Of a stretch of DNA of 11,139 nucleotides, positions 1 through 8,335 are shown piece by piece. The notes under the pieces were generated by a model. It was given only the letters and a program-made list of their open reading frames with translations. It searched no databases and was not told the origin of the DNA. This DNA is from Cerioporus squamosus (lineage: Eukaryota > Basidiomycota > Agaricomycetes > Polyporales > Polyporaceae). The stretch spans positions 1 to 11,139 of the forward strand of contig JABYQS010000920.1 in NCBI GenBank assembly GCA_022592435.1, read 5' to 3'. How positions within the stretch are numbered: position 1 is the first letter of the stretch; every line of letters begins with the position of its first letter. A program made the position numbers and the translations under genes.

Positions 1-24
1 TGCGACATGCCTAGAGAAACTCAC

Positions 25-68
25 CTTCGGGGCGAGCACATTTGAGGGCGGATGCGAAGTAGCTTCAT
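25..68 (-). CDS. Possible first exon of an unidentified minus-strand gene, truncated by the window edge
   Basis: On the minus strand an ATG at 68-66 follows a long pyrimidine-rich stretch (complement of about 80-160), which is typical of fungal promoters and leaders. It opens a 14-codon frame reading MKLLRIRPQMCSPR that ends at a consensus donor (AAG followed by GTGAGT, intron from position 24 downwards). Without splicing the frame stops at once, so this is either a first coding exon or nothing. The rest of the gene would lie left of the window, so no family can be assigned. If real, it is divergent from the glycoside hydrolase gene at 1191. Confidence 0.3.
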
Positions 69-1190
69 GTTGAGCTCTTGTGGCGGACGGCGGCGGAAGG
101 GAAGGGCCGGCTCAAGGGAGGAGTGACGCAGAGACAAGACAAGATGAGATGCGAGCGATGCCGGTGTGTTCCAGTGCACATATGGAATGAGTGTGTAGAG
201 CGTACGCTTCGCTCACTGCTGCCACTGCTGCCACTCAAGGCTGCTCTTGCCGAAGTCCTTTGAGAACCTCCATCTTGCTCAACGTCGGTGTCTTAACGAC
301 CGCAGCCATGGTCACGTAGTCATACGGTCCGCCACAGCTTAGAGGAAGCTTTACCCGAGAAGTTCGGTTAACACGTAGTTCGCCGGCGCGTGCTCCGCTG
401 GCAAGGCCAAGAAGGCTCACCACTCGTATGAAGGATGACGCATGGAGTCCAGATATGACCAGTTTGTCTACGCTCAAAGAGCACAAGCTGGTAGCGTCCA
501 GCTCACACTACATGTGCGTCATCTGTCGTAGCCGTCACAGTTGCGGTCGTGGGTCTCTCATGTCGGACCTGGGCCTGATGCCCACCGGCACCGGAATGTA
601 TTCGGGCGAGAGCGGGTTCATAGACCCACTCGCCGTAGGGAGCTTCAGGTAAGCCCAAGCAGTAGTGCACAGCTATGGTCCTGTCAACACGAAAACGCAC
701 GTCAGGAGAGGATGGGGCATGCTCAGGGAGGAGTTCGGGACTCATACATGCACATGGCCCCGGTTATGGGCAAGCGGACGCCGTCACGATGACATATTGT
801 TGCGACCGTTTCCCTCTTGTCCTTCCACGTTTGCAACCGAGTTTGTCAAGCCTGTGACTGCTTGTTTTATGACTATTGTGACGTGGGCGAGGAGGAGGAG
901 AGAGATTGACTGGGAACGCAAGGTGATCAAATCCGGTAAACTACTTTTGTATACCGCTTAGCAAAGTTTATAATCGCGGGAGAACACCTAGCGCCCATGA
1001 ACACGTCCGTTGCGCGCTGTGGCTTGCGTTGCGGTCGTCATCATCTTCGTCTTGCCTCCTTGTCCACCTCCGTCTCCGAGTTCGTTACACTGAGCCTGCT
1101 ACCATTTGCCTTGACGACCCATCGAGACCTAGCTTGAGCTTGATACTCTCTGAGAGCCTTCCAAGCCGCACAAGATCTAACCTTAGACGA
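69..1190. promoter_or_regulatory. Intergenic / promoter region upstream of the glycoside hydrolase gene
   Basis: About 1.1 kb without a recognisable gene. Short frames exist on both strands, but none has family character or a convincing exon structure. Seen directly: a TATA-like TTTATAAT at about 967-974, a pyrimidine-rich run around 1036-1080 such as often marks fungal transcription starts, a TGACGT core at 879-884 that resembles a CREB/ATF site, and an ATG at 997 opening a 46-codon upstream frame. The control sites are short motif matches only. Confidence 0.4.
997..1137 (+). other. Possible upstream ORF (46 codons) in the glycoside hydrolase leader
   Basis: An ATG at 997 opens 46 codons and stops with TGA at 1135-1137, 53 nt before the main ATG at 1191 and in a different frame. 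It would affect translation only if the mRNA starts upstream of 997. The TATA-like sequence is only about 25 nt upstream of this ATG, so the start site may equally lie downstream of it. Confidence 0.2.
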
Positions 1191-4100
1191 ATGATCTCTC
1201 GCACCGAGTCTGAGGCATCCTTCATACTAGTCGACGATCAGAACAAAGCTCCTGACTCCTACGCACACGACTGGTCGGCCGCAGGAACAGGAGGCAAGCT
1301 CTATGTGCACGGGAGGCATTTCGTAGATGGGTACGGGCGTGTATGCAACTTACGCGGGGTGAATCTGTCGGGAAATTGCAAGACGTGCGTACCACCTTCT
1401 CTGCGTGCCTTGACGGGTGACTGAGGAACAGCGAAGTCCAGTGAACCATGATCACGACTCGTTTCCGGCCAACCACGCCGACGTTACGTTCGTTGGGCGA
1501 CCGTTCCCGCTTGAGGACGCCCCAGACCACTTTGCCCGCCTGAGACGGTGGGGTTTGACGTTTGGTGAGTATCACTCCCTGTTCGAGTGACCGTCTATGC
1601 TTCGTCCAGGCGGACAGACTGGGATGTTACAGCGCTGGACGGCTATGAACCTGTGCTAGTGACGCGCCTGGAAGGTAGACAATTGAGCCTCCCGCAGGAT
1701 TCAGGCCGAGTTCACTCAAGCAAGCTGCGCAGTGTGTGGTTCAACGGTACTGCTGTGATCGCAGAGTTGGTCTTGGAATAGGAATCTTGTACGGCCACCT
1801 GGCGAGTCGAAGTCCCGACACCACACGCCACGTTGTGGACAACGCCGCCCTCGTTTGACCATCAGAGTCTTCTGCCTTGGAAGGATATTCGGCATACTAA
1901 CTATTCACCTCGCAGTTCGGTTTCTCATCACATGGGAAGCTGTAGAGCATACCGCGCCGTAAGTCCCGACGATATCTTTTGCATGCCGCACCGTTGACTG
2001 TCATGCGATAGAGGCGTCTACGACATGGAATATCTGGAATATGTGCGCAAGCTCCTATCGATGATGCCGCAGTACGGCCTCATTGCTTTCGTGGCCCTTC
2101 ACCAAGACGTATGGTCTAGGTACACCGGCGGGTCTGGTGCACCTGCTTGGACCTTGGAGGCAGTGGGATTCGATCTGCATGGTCTCGAAGAGCCAGGAGC
2201 CGCGTGGCTAAAGGGTGTGAAGGGCGGAGGACATACCGAAGATGAGCGCGGTCTGTGGCCATGTGGCTATCAGAAGCTAGCTGCAGCGACTATGGCGTAC
2301 GTGGTTGCCTCGCCGCACGTCCACTGTCGCTAACCTGCTGATAGGACATGCTTCTGGGCTGGTGACACATTCGCGCCGAAGCTAAAGTTGAAAGCGCCGG
2401 ACGGGCGCGAAGTGTCAGTACAGCAGTTCCTACAGGAGTCGTTCCTGAACATGTGGGAAGTCATCGCGAGGACGCTCGGCGATCTCGAGGCCGTCATTGG
2501 ATTCGAGGTACTTCCTGGATAGCAAATACCCCACGCAGTCCCCTGACACGTTCTAGGTCATGAATGAGCCCCATCGAGGCTACATTGAACTGCAGTCGAT
2601 GCATGCTTTCGACTACAACACTGACCTTCACCTCGGTCACGTCCGTAAGCTGCGTCTCTAAATCCTCTCATGCATCCTTTAATGCCTAGAGTTCTTAGCG
2701 ACGGCTTTCCAGTCATTCATGTTAGGTGCTGGACACCCTACCTCCGTCGGCTTTTGGACACGCTCTTTCCCCGTACCGACGCGTCTCACCTCCAAGAGCG
2801 TGATCAACAGTGCCGGACAGAAAGCATGGAGGGACGACGGTCCGACCCAGGGCAAGTGTCTGTGGGAGCTCCATGGCGTCTGGGGTTGGGACCAGAAGAA
2901 GAACGAGGGTGTCGTGCTGCGCGAGAACTACTTCAAGCGGAACCCGGATACCGGTAAAGAAGTGGGTGGATCTATTGCTCTGTGCTGTAAGACATCCTGT
3001 TGACCGCTGATCACTAGATTGACTGGTATATCGACTTCTTCTACCCGTTCGTCAACAAATGGGCGGAACGCGTCCGTGCTGCGTCCAACCCGGACAAGAT
3101 TGTTTTGTGCGAGCCTATACCAAATGAGGTAGATCTCATCTAGAGTTAAGCTCCTCGTCATGCTGAGATAGTTGCTTGCTGTAGTTCTGCCCGACGTCAT
3201 GGACAGCCGATCGTCGTCCCCCTGGCATGGTATTTGCGCCACACTGGTGAGTACTTTAGTCAGAGTTGGAGATCACTCTAGCTCACCTGTGGATCATCTT
3301 AGGTACGACTTAAACGCGCTGTTCACGAAGGCCTTCGGCAACTTTTCCGTGAACGTTCAAGGGTTATCGAGGGTGCGTTGAGAACCAGTCGGTGTTAGTA
3401 ATACAATACATCCGCTCACTGAGAAGCTTCGACCGTAGGGCATGTTCCCACTGAAGGCGTTCTACTGGGGCCAGAAGGGAGCGCGAGACAACTTCTCCCT
3501 GCAGATACGTAACATCGTCGAGCATGGCTACCGTTCTCTTGGAGAGACGCCGGTTATTATTGGCGAGTGCGGTATCCCCATGGACATGAAGTGAGTTGCG
3601 GCGTTCCGTTACCCCATGCTTTGTGTACTGACCTCCCTCTGCTAGCAAGAAGGAAGCTTTTGAGACCGACAGGTGGGACTGGCAAATGAAGATGATGGAT
3701 GCTATGATGACTGCGTTGGAACGCGCTATGGTTGGCTTCACGTGAGTGCCTTCGATTACTTTTCCTTCTCAGCGATTATCCTCGTTCTAACCTCCAATTT
3801 CTCCCAGCCTATGGAACTACAACCCCGACAACGACGACCACACGGGCGATGACTGGAACGGGGAGAACTTCTCTTGGTTCAGTCAGAAGCGTGCCCTACC
3901 GTCTTCTTGGCTCGATCATAGCCAGACGTCACCCACGCTCGACAACGGCGGCCGCATCCTGCGCGCTGTAGTCCGTCCATACCCAACGAAGACGGCTGGC
4001 GTGCCCCTGCGCTTCGAATACGAGATCAACACCGGCGAACTCGCATACGAGTGGGTCGTCCCTGAGACAGGCGCCGCAACCCCAGCGCCCTCGGAGCCGA

Positions 4101-4438
4101 GCGTGTACACCCCACTTCGGACCGGGATGCCCCCTCTCACGACGAACAAGACGCAGATATTCTTACCGTGGCAGCTCGCGCAGGGAAGGAAGGTCGTCGT
4201 GCGAGGCCTGAAGCAGGATGACCAGTGGACGTACGACGAGGCGCGGCAGACGCTCACCGTCATTACGTCCGACAACGCCCCGGGGACCGTGCATCGTGTG
4301 ACGGTCGGCGTGGATCCCCTCCCGAAGCCGGCCTTCGTGGTCAACGACTTCTGGGACGACTTCCAGAGCCATGTGCTAATGGCGAGCGCAGTGTTCTCGT
4401 GTATCTTGGCTTTCTTGTTCTCTTGGTTGTTTTCGTAG
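1191..4438 (+). CDS. Family 5 glycoside hydrolase, steryl-glucoside/glucosylceramide beta-glucosidase type (GH5_12-like), C-terminally membrane-anchored
   Basis: Thirteen exons by eye: 1191-1384, 1437-1564, 1916-1958, 2012-2296, 2345-2507, 2557-2644, 2690-2961, 3018-3128, 3185-3246, 3303-3372, 3439-3590, 3646-3741, 3808-4438. They total 2295 nt with consistent phases, giving 764 aa. Conserved stretches run in family order: GRVCNLRGVNLSGNCKTP (about 49-66), RFLITWEAVEH (109-119), VALHQDVWSRYTGGSGAPAW, VMNEPHRGY with presumed acid/base Glu275, a lipid-glucosidase block from LGAGHPTSVGFWTRSFP to CLWELHGVWGWD, APHWYDLNALF, and IIGECGIPMDM with presumed nucleophile Glu515. A TIM barrel is followed by a beta-sandwich-like C-terminal domain (about 560-740) and a hydrophobic tail at 743-764 that looks like a membrane anchor. 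Known relatives are Cryptococcus EGCrP1/EGCrP2 (Sgl1) and yeast Egh1, which cleave glucosylceramide or ergosteryl glucoside. Which substrate applies here cannot be told. No N-terminal signal peptide is seen. ATG 1191 is the first ATG in a frame open from 1029. Intron 2 is unusually long. Confidence 0.93.
1565..1915 (+). other. Intron 2 of the glycoside hydrolase gene, 351 nt and oversized
   Basis: The donor is GTGAGT at 1565. The acceptor CGCAG ends at 1915, with a strong branch site TACTAAC at 1895-1901. The other eleven introns of this gene are 45-66 nt. The excess holds a 64-codon open frame (1587-1781) that starts with GTG, not ATG, and resembles nothing I recognise. No terminal repeats or target duplication are visible, so an insertion is only a guess. 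Confidence 0.7.
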
Positions 4439-4625
4439 ATGTCGGGTGTCCCGGTATCGGACGCTGTGGATATCAATACCCATTCGGCTAGATGCGACGT
4501 GGATGCACTGGTTGCTAGAATCCAACGTGCTGTCTGACATTGATAACGTGGGTGTCGAACTCCCAATGACAAATGTCAAAGTTCGGTATTTGCTGGATCC
4601 GGAGGCTGATGGAAGCAATGCATGC

Positions 4626-4648
4626 GCTGGCTCTCGCTGAGAGCTAGC
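4626..4648 (+). other. Inverted repeat / RNA hairpin, 10-bp stem with 3-nt loop
   Basis: GCTGGCTCTC (4626-4635) pairs with GAGAGCTAGC (4639-4648) around the loop GCT. Nine Watson-Crick pairs and one G-U pair would form in RNA. It starts 188 nt after the hydrolase stop codon and is not followed by a T tract. It could lie in the 3' UTR. Confidence 0.55.
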
Positions 4649-4660
4649 AAGAGAGCTAGC
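4640..4660 (+). repeat. Short direct repeat AGAGCTAGC x2
   Basis: AGAGCTAGC occurs at 4640-4648 and again at 4652-4660, separated by 3 nt. Each copy ends in the palindrome GCTAGC. The first copy overlaps the right arm of the adjacent hairpin, so the second copy could pair with the left arm as an alternative. Confidence 0.6.
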
Positions 4661-4957
4661 GGTAAAGGTATGATGTTCATTTCTTCGTTCTTTGAGATTG
4701 AGCTCCATATACTCACCTCTTGTTAGGTAGGCCCATTCGCTCTACAGGATACGCATCCACTGTTGCAGACGAAAGTGACACGTCTAGTGGGTTGCTGTGA
4801 CAACGAAAGTGCGAGACACTGATGGTCAGCGATGAATCGATGACCCCGATCTATCACGCACGGAGTTGACATGCTTGATTCGTCTTCCTTCGTGGACGTC
4901 TCTCCGTGTGCGTTAGCCATAATCTTACAGTTGATCTACTGACTTCTCCCATGCTAA

Positions 4958-5360
4958 CTCACCATTGGAGAAGAACAATCCGTCACACATGATGCTACGC
5001 AGTCGGCTCCTCGAATTGAGGTTCTTCCGGATGTTGTACTGAACCACCTGCTGCGGAACGGGTCCAGTAAGTGGTCAGTCTGATCCTCGTATTCTTGGAC
5101 CGAGTCCTGTGGCTCACACACAACGCATCCTCCGCCACCAGCTGGAGACTGCATGGCCTACGGTCGCGCGCACTCTGTTGAGGCAGTGGCTCGTGCACCG
5201 AGACACACTTGATCTGATCACTCAGTTCCTCTCATCATTCTCTCACCAGGAACCTGCTTCCCAGCTCCGCTGCACACGTACCACGGTGAACCTGTCACCC
5301 GGGGCGTGTAATAAGCCCGCTTCACGCTGTTTCCGGCGGCGAATGCGGGGCATGCACTGA
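4958..5360 (+). pseudogene. Unidentified coding-like stretch, apparently interrupted by one frame change
   Basis: Two overlapping open frames on the plus strand read like parts of one helical protein. The first (4958 to a stop at about 5083) contains APRIEVLPDVVLNHLLRNG. The second (5043-5360) contains QRILRHQLETAWPTV followed by ARTLLRQWLVHRDTLDLITQ. The frames would join if one G were absent from the GGG run at 5060-5062. Alternatively there is an intron nearby (GTAAGT at 5067), but the visible acceptors do not give the right phase. No proper ATG, upstream exon or product family could be settled. The tail after about 5250 is Arg/Cys-rich and looks non-coding. This may be a real unrecognised small gene, a gene relic, or chance. 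Confidence 0.22.
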
Positions 5361-5475
5361 CGAAAGCCACCGACATCAACGACGATAGATGGTCTTTGGG
5401 TACGCATCCTTAAAGGTTCCCTCAAGCTATTCGCCAAGCTCATTGTGCCCCCCTACAGTTCCACCCCTATCTAGC

Positions 5476-7075
5476 ATGCCAGCGGTCACTATCCCTTACG
5501 TGCCTCGCCATGTCGCCCCACCGACGACCACGGAGGACCGTATGCGTCTTTCACCCCTCCACCGCCGAGGGTTGCTTTGACCATTGTTGCCTTTGCAGTG
5601 GAATGGGCGGACTTGCCCATCATAGACATCTCCAAGGCTCGCACTCTCGAGGGCCGCGCAGAGCTCGCTCCGCAGATGCACGACGCCATGCGTACCCACG
5701 GCTTCCTGTACATCGTGAATCACGGTCTGACCCAGGCCCAGGTACGCTCTTCTCACGAGTCATAGCCAATTGACATGTCACTTACGTCCTTCCGGTCGAG
5801 CAGAACGACCGGATTTTCGACATCGCCGACGTCCCGTTCACCCAGGTGCCTGAAGAGGAGAAGCTAAAATTTACGAGCTCGATCAAAGACTCGGGCTCGT
5901 ATCGTGGCTACAAGTTCCGACAGCTCTGGGTGAGGGGTTCTTTGATATGCTACGTCTGACATTTGCGTCTCATGACCGTACTGTACATCAGGCTATCGAA
6001 GGTCAAGTCCGCGACCAGATCGAGCATTATCAATGTACGCCACTGTCGATGTCTTTGTCCACCGACAGAGAGCTCACGGTGCTACTACGGGTCAGTCTTC
6101 GAGCAGGAGAAGCATCCTGAAGCTTTGCAACCGTTGCTGCCGGAGATAAACGCATTCGCCGCACACAACCACTACAATGTCCTGATCCCGATACTCCAGT
6201 ACGTATGTTCGTTGTCTAACGGGACGTTGGGTTGATGCTCGTTCCAGGCTCCTTGCGCGTGGGATGGAACTGCCCGAAGATACTTTTGTCAATGTGCACG
6301 GGTATGACTCTAGCACCGGATACGGTGCGTCCTGCAGTCTCGACTCCGTCGTGACGGTGCAGCGCTGACTCACGAGCGGTAGCACGCTTCATGAAGTAGT
6401 AAGTCAATTGCCACGATTGTCACTGAGCTCGACTCGATGGTGGCACAGCTGGCCGAGAACAGAGGAAGAAGAGACTAAGACTAAGAGCGTGTGGCTGAAG
6501 GGGCACACAGGTCGGTCAAACATCTCGATGTCGGTCTCATCGCCCATGTTGAGCGGAGATTGGGTCAGACATCGGAACTATCACCATCCTGTGGAGTCAG
6601 CCCATCTCTGCTCTCCAGGTCATGTCTCCGGATGGCAAGTGGCGATGGGTCCGCCACATTGACAATGCCCTAGTCAGTATAACAACCTCTTGACGCTGCA
6701 GACAGCACGGTACTGACGGTGTCCCGCTTGCAGGTCATCAACATAGGCGACTCGATGGAGATGCTCTCGGGGGGCTACTACAAGGCGACCATCCACCGCG
6801 TCATCCAGCCTCCCGCGGATCAGCGCAACCTCGAGCGTCTCACGGTCTTCTACTTCGCGATGGCCAAGGACGATACGAAGCTCGTGCCGTTCACTGAGAG
6901 CCCGAAGCTGCAGAAAGAGGGTGTAAAAAGGCGGATCGACGACGAGAACGCGCCGACGATGGGCGAGTGGCGCAAGGGCATCATCAAGTCTTACGGCTTC
7001 ACGAAACTGCAAAGGAGGGACGATAAGATCGAGGAGGAAGTCGTGAACGGCATACTCGTGAAGCACTACAACTGA
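5476..7075 (+). CDS. Isopenicillin-N-synthase-like 2-oxoglutarate/Fe(II)-dependent dioxygenase
   Basis: Ten exons by eye: 5476-5539, 5599-5741, 5804-5929, 5992-6034, 6096-6198, 6248-6324, 6383-6398, 6449-6510, 6569-6672, 6734-7075. They total 1080 nt with consistent phases, giving 359 aa, the usual size for this family. The N-terminal DIOX_N part shows DLPIIDIS (about 26-33) and THGFLYIVNHGL (54-65). The double-stranded beta-helix carries the metal triad: HTD (His210, Asp212) within WLKGHTDIGTITILW, and His267 within GGYYKATIHRVIQPP. Arg281 in ERLTVFYF is the likely 2-oxoglutarate-binding Arg (RxT instead of the common RxS). Such enzymes hydroxylate, desaturate or cyclise small molecules using O2, iron and 2-oxoglutarate; the substrate cannot be predicted. 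No signal peptide or membrane segment is seen, so it is probably cytosolic. Exon 7 is a 16-nt micro-exon. No indels were found. ATG 5476 follows a pyrimidine-rich leader. Confidence 0.92.
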
Positions 7076-7550
7076 TGCGCAGATGAAACCTCGGGCGTTG
7101 TGCCACATAGACGTCTCTACCATTGCCTCGGCGGAGTTACACGGGTTGTCTTAGCTACCGGCACCTACATCCAGCAAGCACATTCGTCTTTGGACCGACT
7201 CTCGTCCGGAGCCTGAGTGGTGCGGTGTAGTCTGCGAGAGATGGCTTGGGTACCTTTAGTGGCCAAACTTGGCGTGCAGATAGAGTTTGTGTATCCGCAG
7301 CGCGACGACAGCGCTGCACAATCAGAGAAAGACATACCTCCTGACACTAAGGTCAGCATGCGCATATGTGATCGGAGGGCGTTTCGGGCCGAAAGAGGAG
7401 TTGATGGATACTGGAGCTTGATATGGCAAACATGCGACTTGCCATAACCACAGGAGACCAAAGACAAAGCGATGATAGCAGGAGTAGAGGGTAAAATTAT
7501 AGCATGCTGTATCATACGACCTGCATCGAAGGCGTCACGCCACAGGGAGT
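7076..7550. other. Convergent intergenic region (3' flanks of dioxygenase and uL14m genes)
   Basis: 475 nt between two stop codons of converging genes. It should hold both 3' UTRs. A 76-codon plus-strand frame at 7217-7447 and a longer minus-strand frame overlap here, but both lack an ATG context or family resemblance. I see no clear polyadenylation signal, repeat or RNA gene. Confidence 0.45.
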
Positions 7551-8017
7551 TCAAGACGATCGCTGCGGACGCACCTTAGGAGCCAAACTGACGATCTTCC
7601 CCCAGCCCTTCATGCGCAAATCCGCGCTGACCACTCCACCAATACGTGTGCCCAACATCTCGCGCTTGTTGTTCAGGAGGACGGCGGCGTTGTCGTCGAA
7701 GCGGATGTAGCGGCCGTCTGGCCGGCGGACAGCCTTGCGTGTGCGGACGATGACAGCGCGGCGGACGTCTCCCTGGCGGACCTTGGGGGCAGAGGCGGAT
7801 GCTGCTCCGGAGATGGGCCGGGCGCGCTTGACGACGCAGACGATCTCGTCGCCGACGCTGCCCCAGCCGTTGTTGACCTTTTGCTTGAGGACGTTGACGC
7901 ACTCGATGAGGAGTGCTCCTGAGTTGTCTATGACCTGGAGGACACACGCTCATCAGCCCGCTATCAGAGGTCGTGTAACTGGATGCGCACATTGAGCGTT
8001 CCCTTCAGGCCAATCAT
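7551..8017 (-). CDS. MRPL38: Mitochondrial large-subunit ribosomal protein uL14m
   Basis: Two exons on the minus strand: 8017-7991 and 7934-7551, with a 56-nt GT-AG intron (7990-7935). The total is 411 nt, giving 136 aa. The product starts MIGLKGTLN, then [16 protein letters not shown], and contains [58 protein letters not shown] and a C-terminal [15 protein letters not shown]. These are the ribosomal L14 signature blocks. The form is mitochondrial/bacterial in type rather than the cytosolic Rpl23: it matches yeast Mrpl38 in length (about 138 aa), in its near-identical short N-terminus without a separate long presequence, and in ending at the SLA-x-x-V motif. uL14 sits at the subunit interface of the mitoribosome near the sarcin-ricin loop. 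The intron directly after codon 9 separates a tiny first exon. The upstream leader is strongly pyrimidine-rich. It is divergent from hexokinase. Confidence 0.95.
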
Positions 8018-8335
8018 CCCGGGTGAGGGTCAGAAGGAAAGACAGGAGGAGGACGAAAATGTGCTGGCACAGTCAGTAACAAGTATTAAGCGTCAGATAA
8101 GTGAGAAGTTAATAACATACTTAGGAATGAGTGAAATAGTAAGTAACCAGTAAGTAACGATTGCTTGACAAGTAAGCAACTGGGTAAGAAAGGGGTAACC
8201 CGATAAGGCCCTCATTAAAGCAGTCGGCCAAGGATTAGCCTGGGCGCCAGTGCGGGGTCCATTCCTGCTCTCGACGCTGAGGTCGACTTCATCCGTCTAT
8301 TCCGCTCATCATCTGTTGCATCATCCGCCACAATT
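8018..8335. promoter_or_regulatory. Divergent promoter region between uL14m (minus) and hexokinase (plus)
   Basis: 318 nt separate the two start codons. On the minus strand the bases next to the uL14m ATG (complement of 8018-8062) are a C/T-rich leader. The middle (8060-8220) is AT-richer and carries a cluster of GTAAGTAAC-like repeats and a palindrome, listed separately. AGGGG at 8191-8195 matches the short fungal stress-response element, a weak match by chance frequency. The hexokinase side (8250-8330) is C/T-rich. Confidence 0.5.
8138..8180 (+). repeat. GTAAGTAAC repeat cluster with palindrome
   Basis: AGTAAGTAACC (8138-8148) and AGTAAGTAACG (8149-8159) are a perfect tandem pair apart from the last base. 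AGTAAGCAAC at 8171-8180 is a third related copy, and AGTCAGTAAC near 8071-8080 and AGTTAATAAC near 8107 are looser ones. Between copies two and three lies the inverted repeat TTGCTT-GACAAGT-AAGCAA (8161-8179), whose centre also contains the palindrome CTTGACAAG. This may be a binding-site array for the shared promoter or simply a short tandem duplication. Confidence 0.55.

Larger units (their letters stand above)
4439..5475. other. Gene-poor intergenic region between the hydrolase and dioxygenase genes
   Basis: About 1 kb containing the 3' flank of the hydrolase gene and the promoter of the dioxygenase gene. It holds a perfect-loop hairpin (4626-4648), a short direct repeat (4640-4660) and a coding-like but unassignable stretch (4958-5360), each listed separately. 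The last 60 nt before 5476 are pyrimidine-rich, as expected just upstream of a fungal start codon. No complete gene with a recognisable product was found on either strand. Confidence 0.5.

Noticed and set aside
235..486. 83-codon minus-strand frame containing an ATG-led 24-codon tail
   Set aside because: No recognisable motif and no matching splice sites; it probably lies in promoter DNA.
1385..1431. Acceptor at AACAG (1431) for hydrolase intron 1
   Set aside because: It brings an in-frame stop after four codons. The acceptor at 1436 (GAAG) gives KTPVNHDHDSF, which fits the family.
3916..4572. 218-codon minus-strand open frame
   Set aside because: It is antisense to the last, well-supported exon of the glycoside hydrolase; its protein has no family features and reflects GC-rich codon bias.
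5540..5598. Start of the dioxygenase at the TTG-led frame near 5577
   Set aside because: This sequence is the end of intron 1. A spliced exon starting at ATG 5476 joins in phase to give EDLEWADLPIID.
6035..6068. Short 34-nt intron ending at the first CAG (6068) in the dioxygenase
   Set aside because: That acceptor puts the next exon out of phase with the conserved HPEAL segment. The acceptor at 6095 gives a 61-nt intron like its neighbours and restores phase.
7165..7554. 129-codon minus-strand frame just beyond the uL14m stop
   Set aside because: No ATG at its start, no family resemblance, and it lies in the shared 3' flank of two convergent genes.
7576..7992. 138-codon minus-strand frame, rich in Arg and Pro
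   Set aside because: Wrong frame of the uL14m gene; the L14 blocks are in another frame joined by a 56-nt intron.
8191..8195. AGGGG stress-response element
   Set aside because: A five-base match is expected often by chance, so it is mentioned only as a weak sign.
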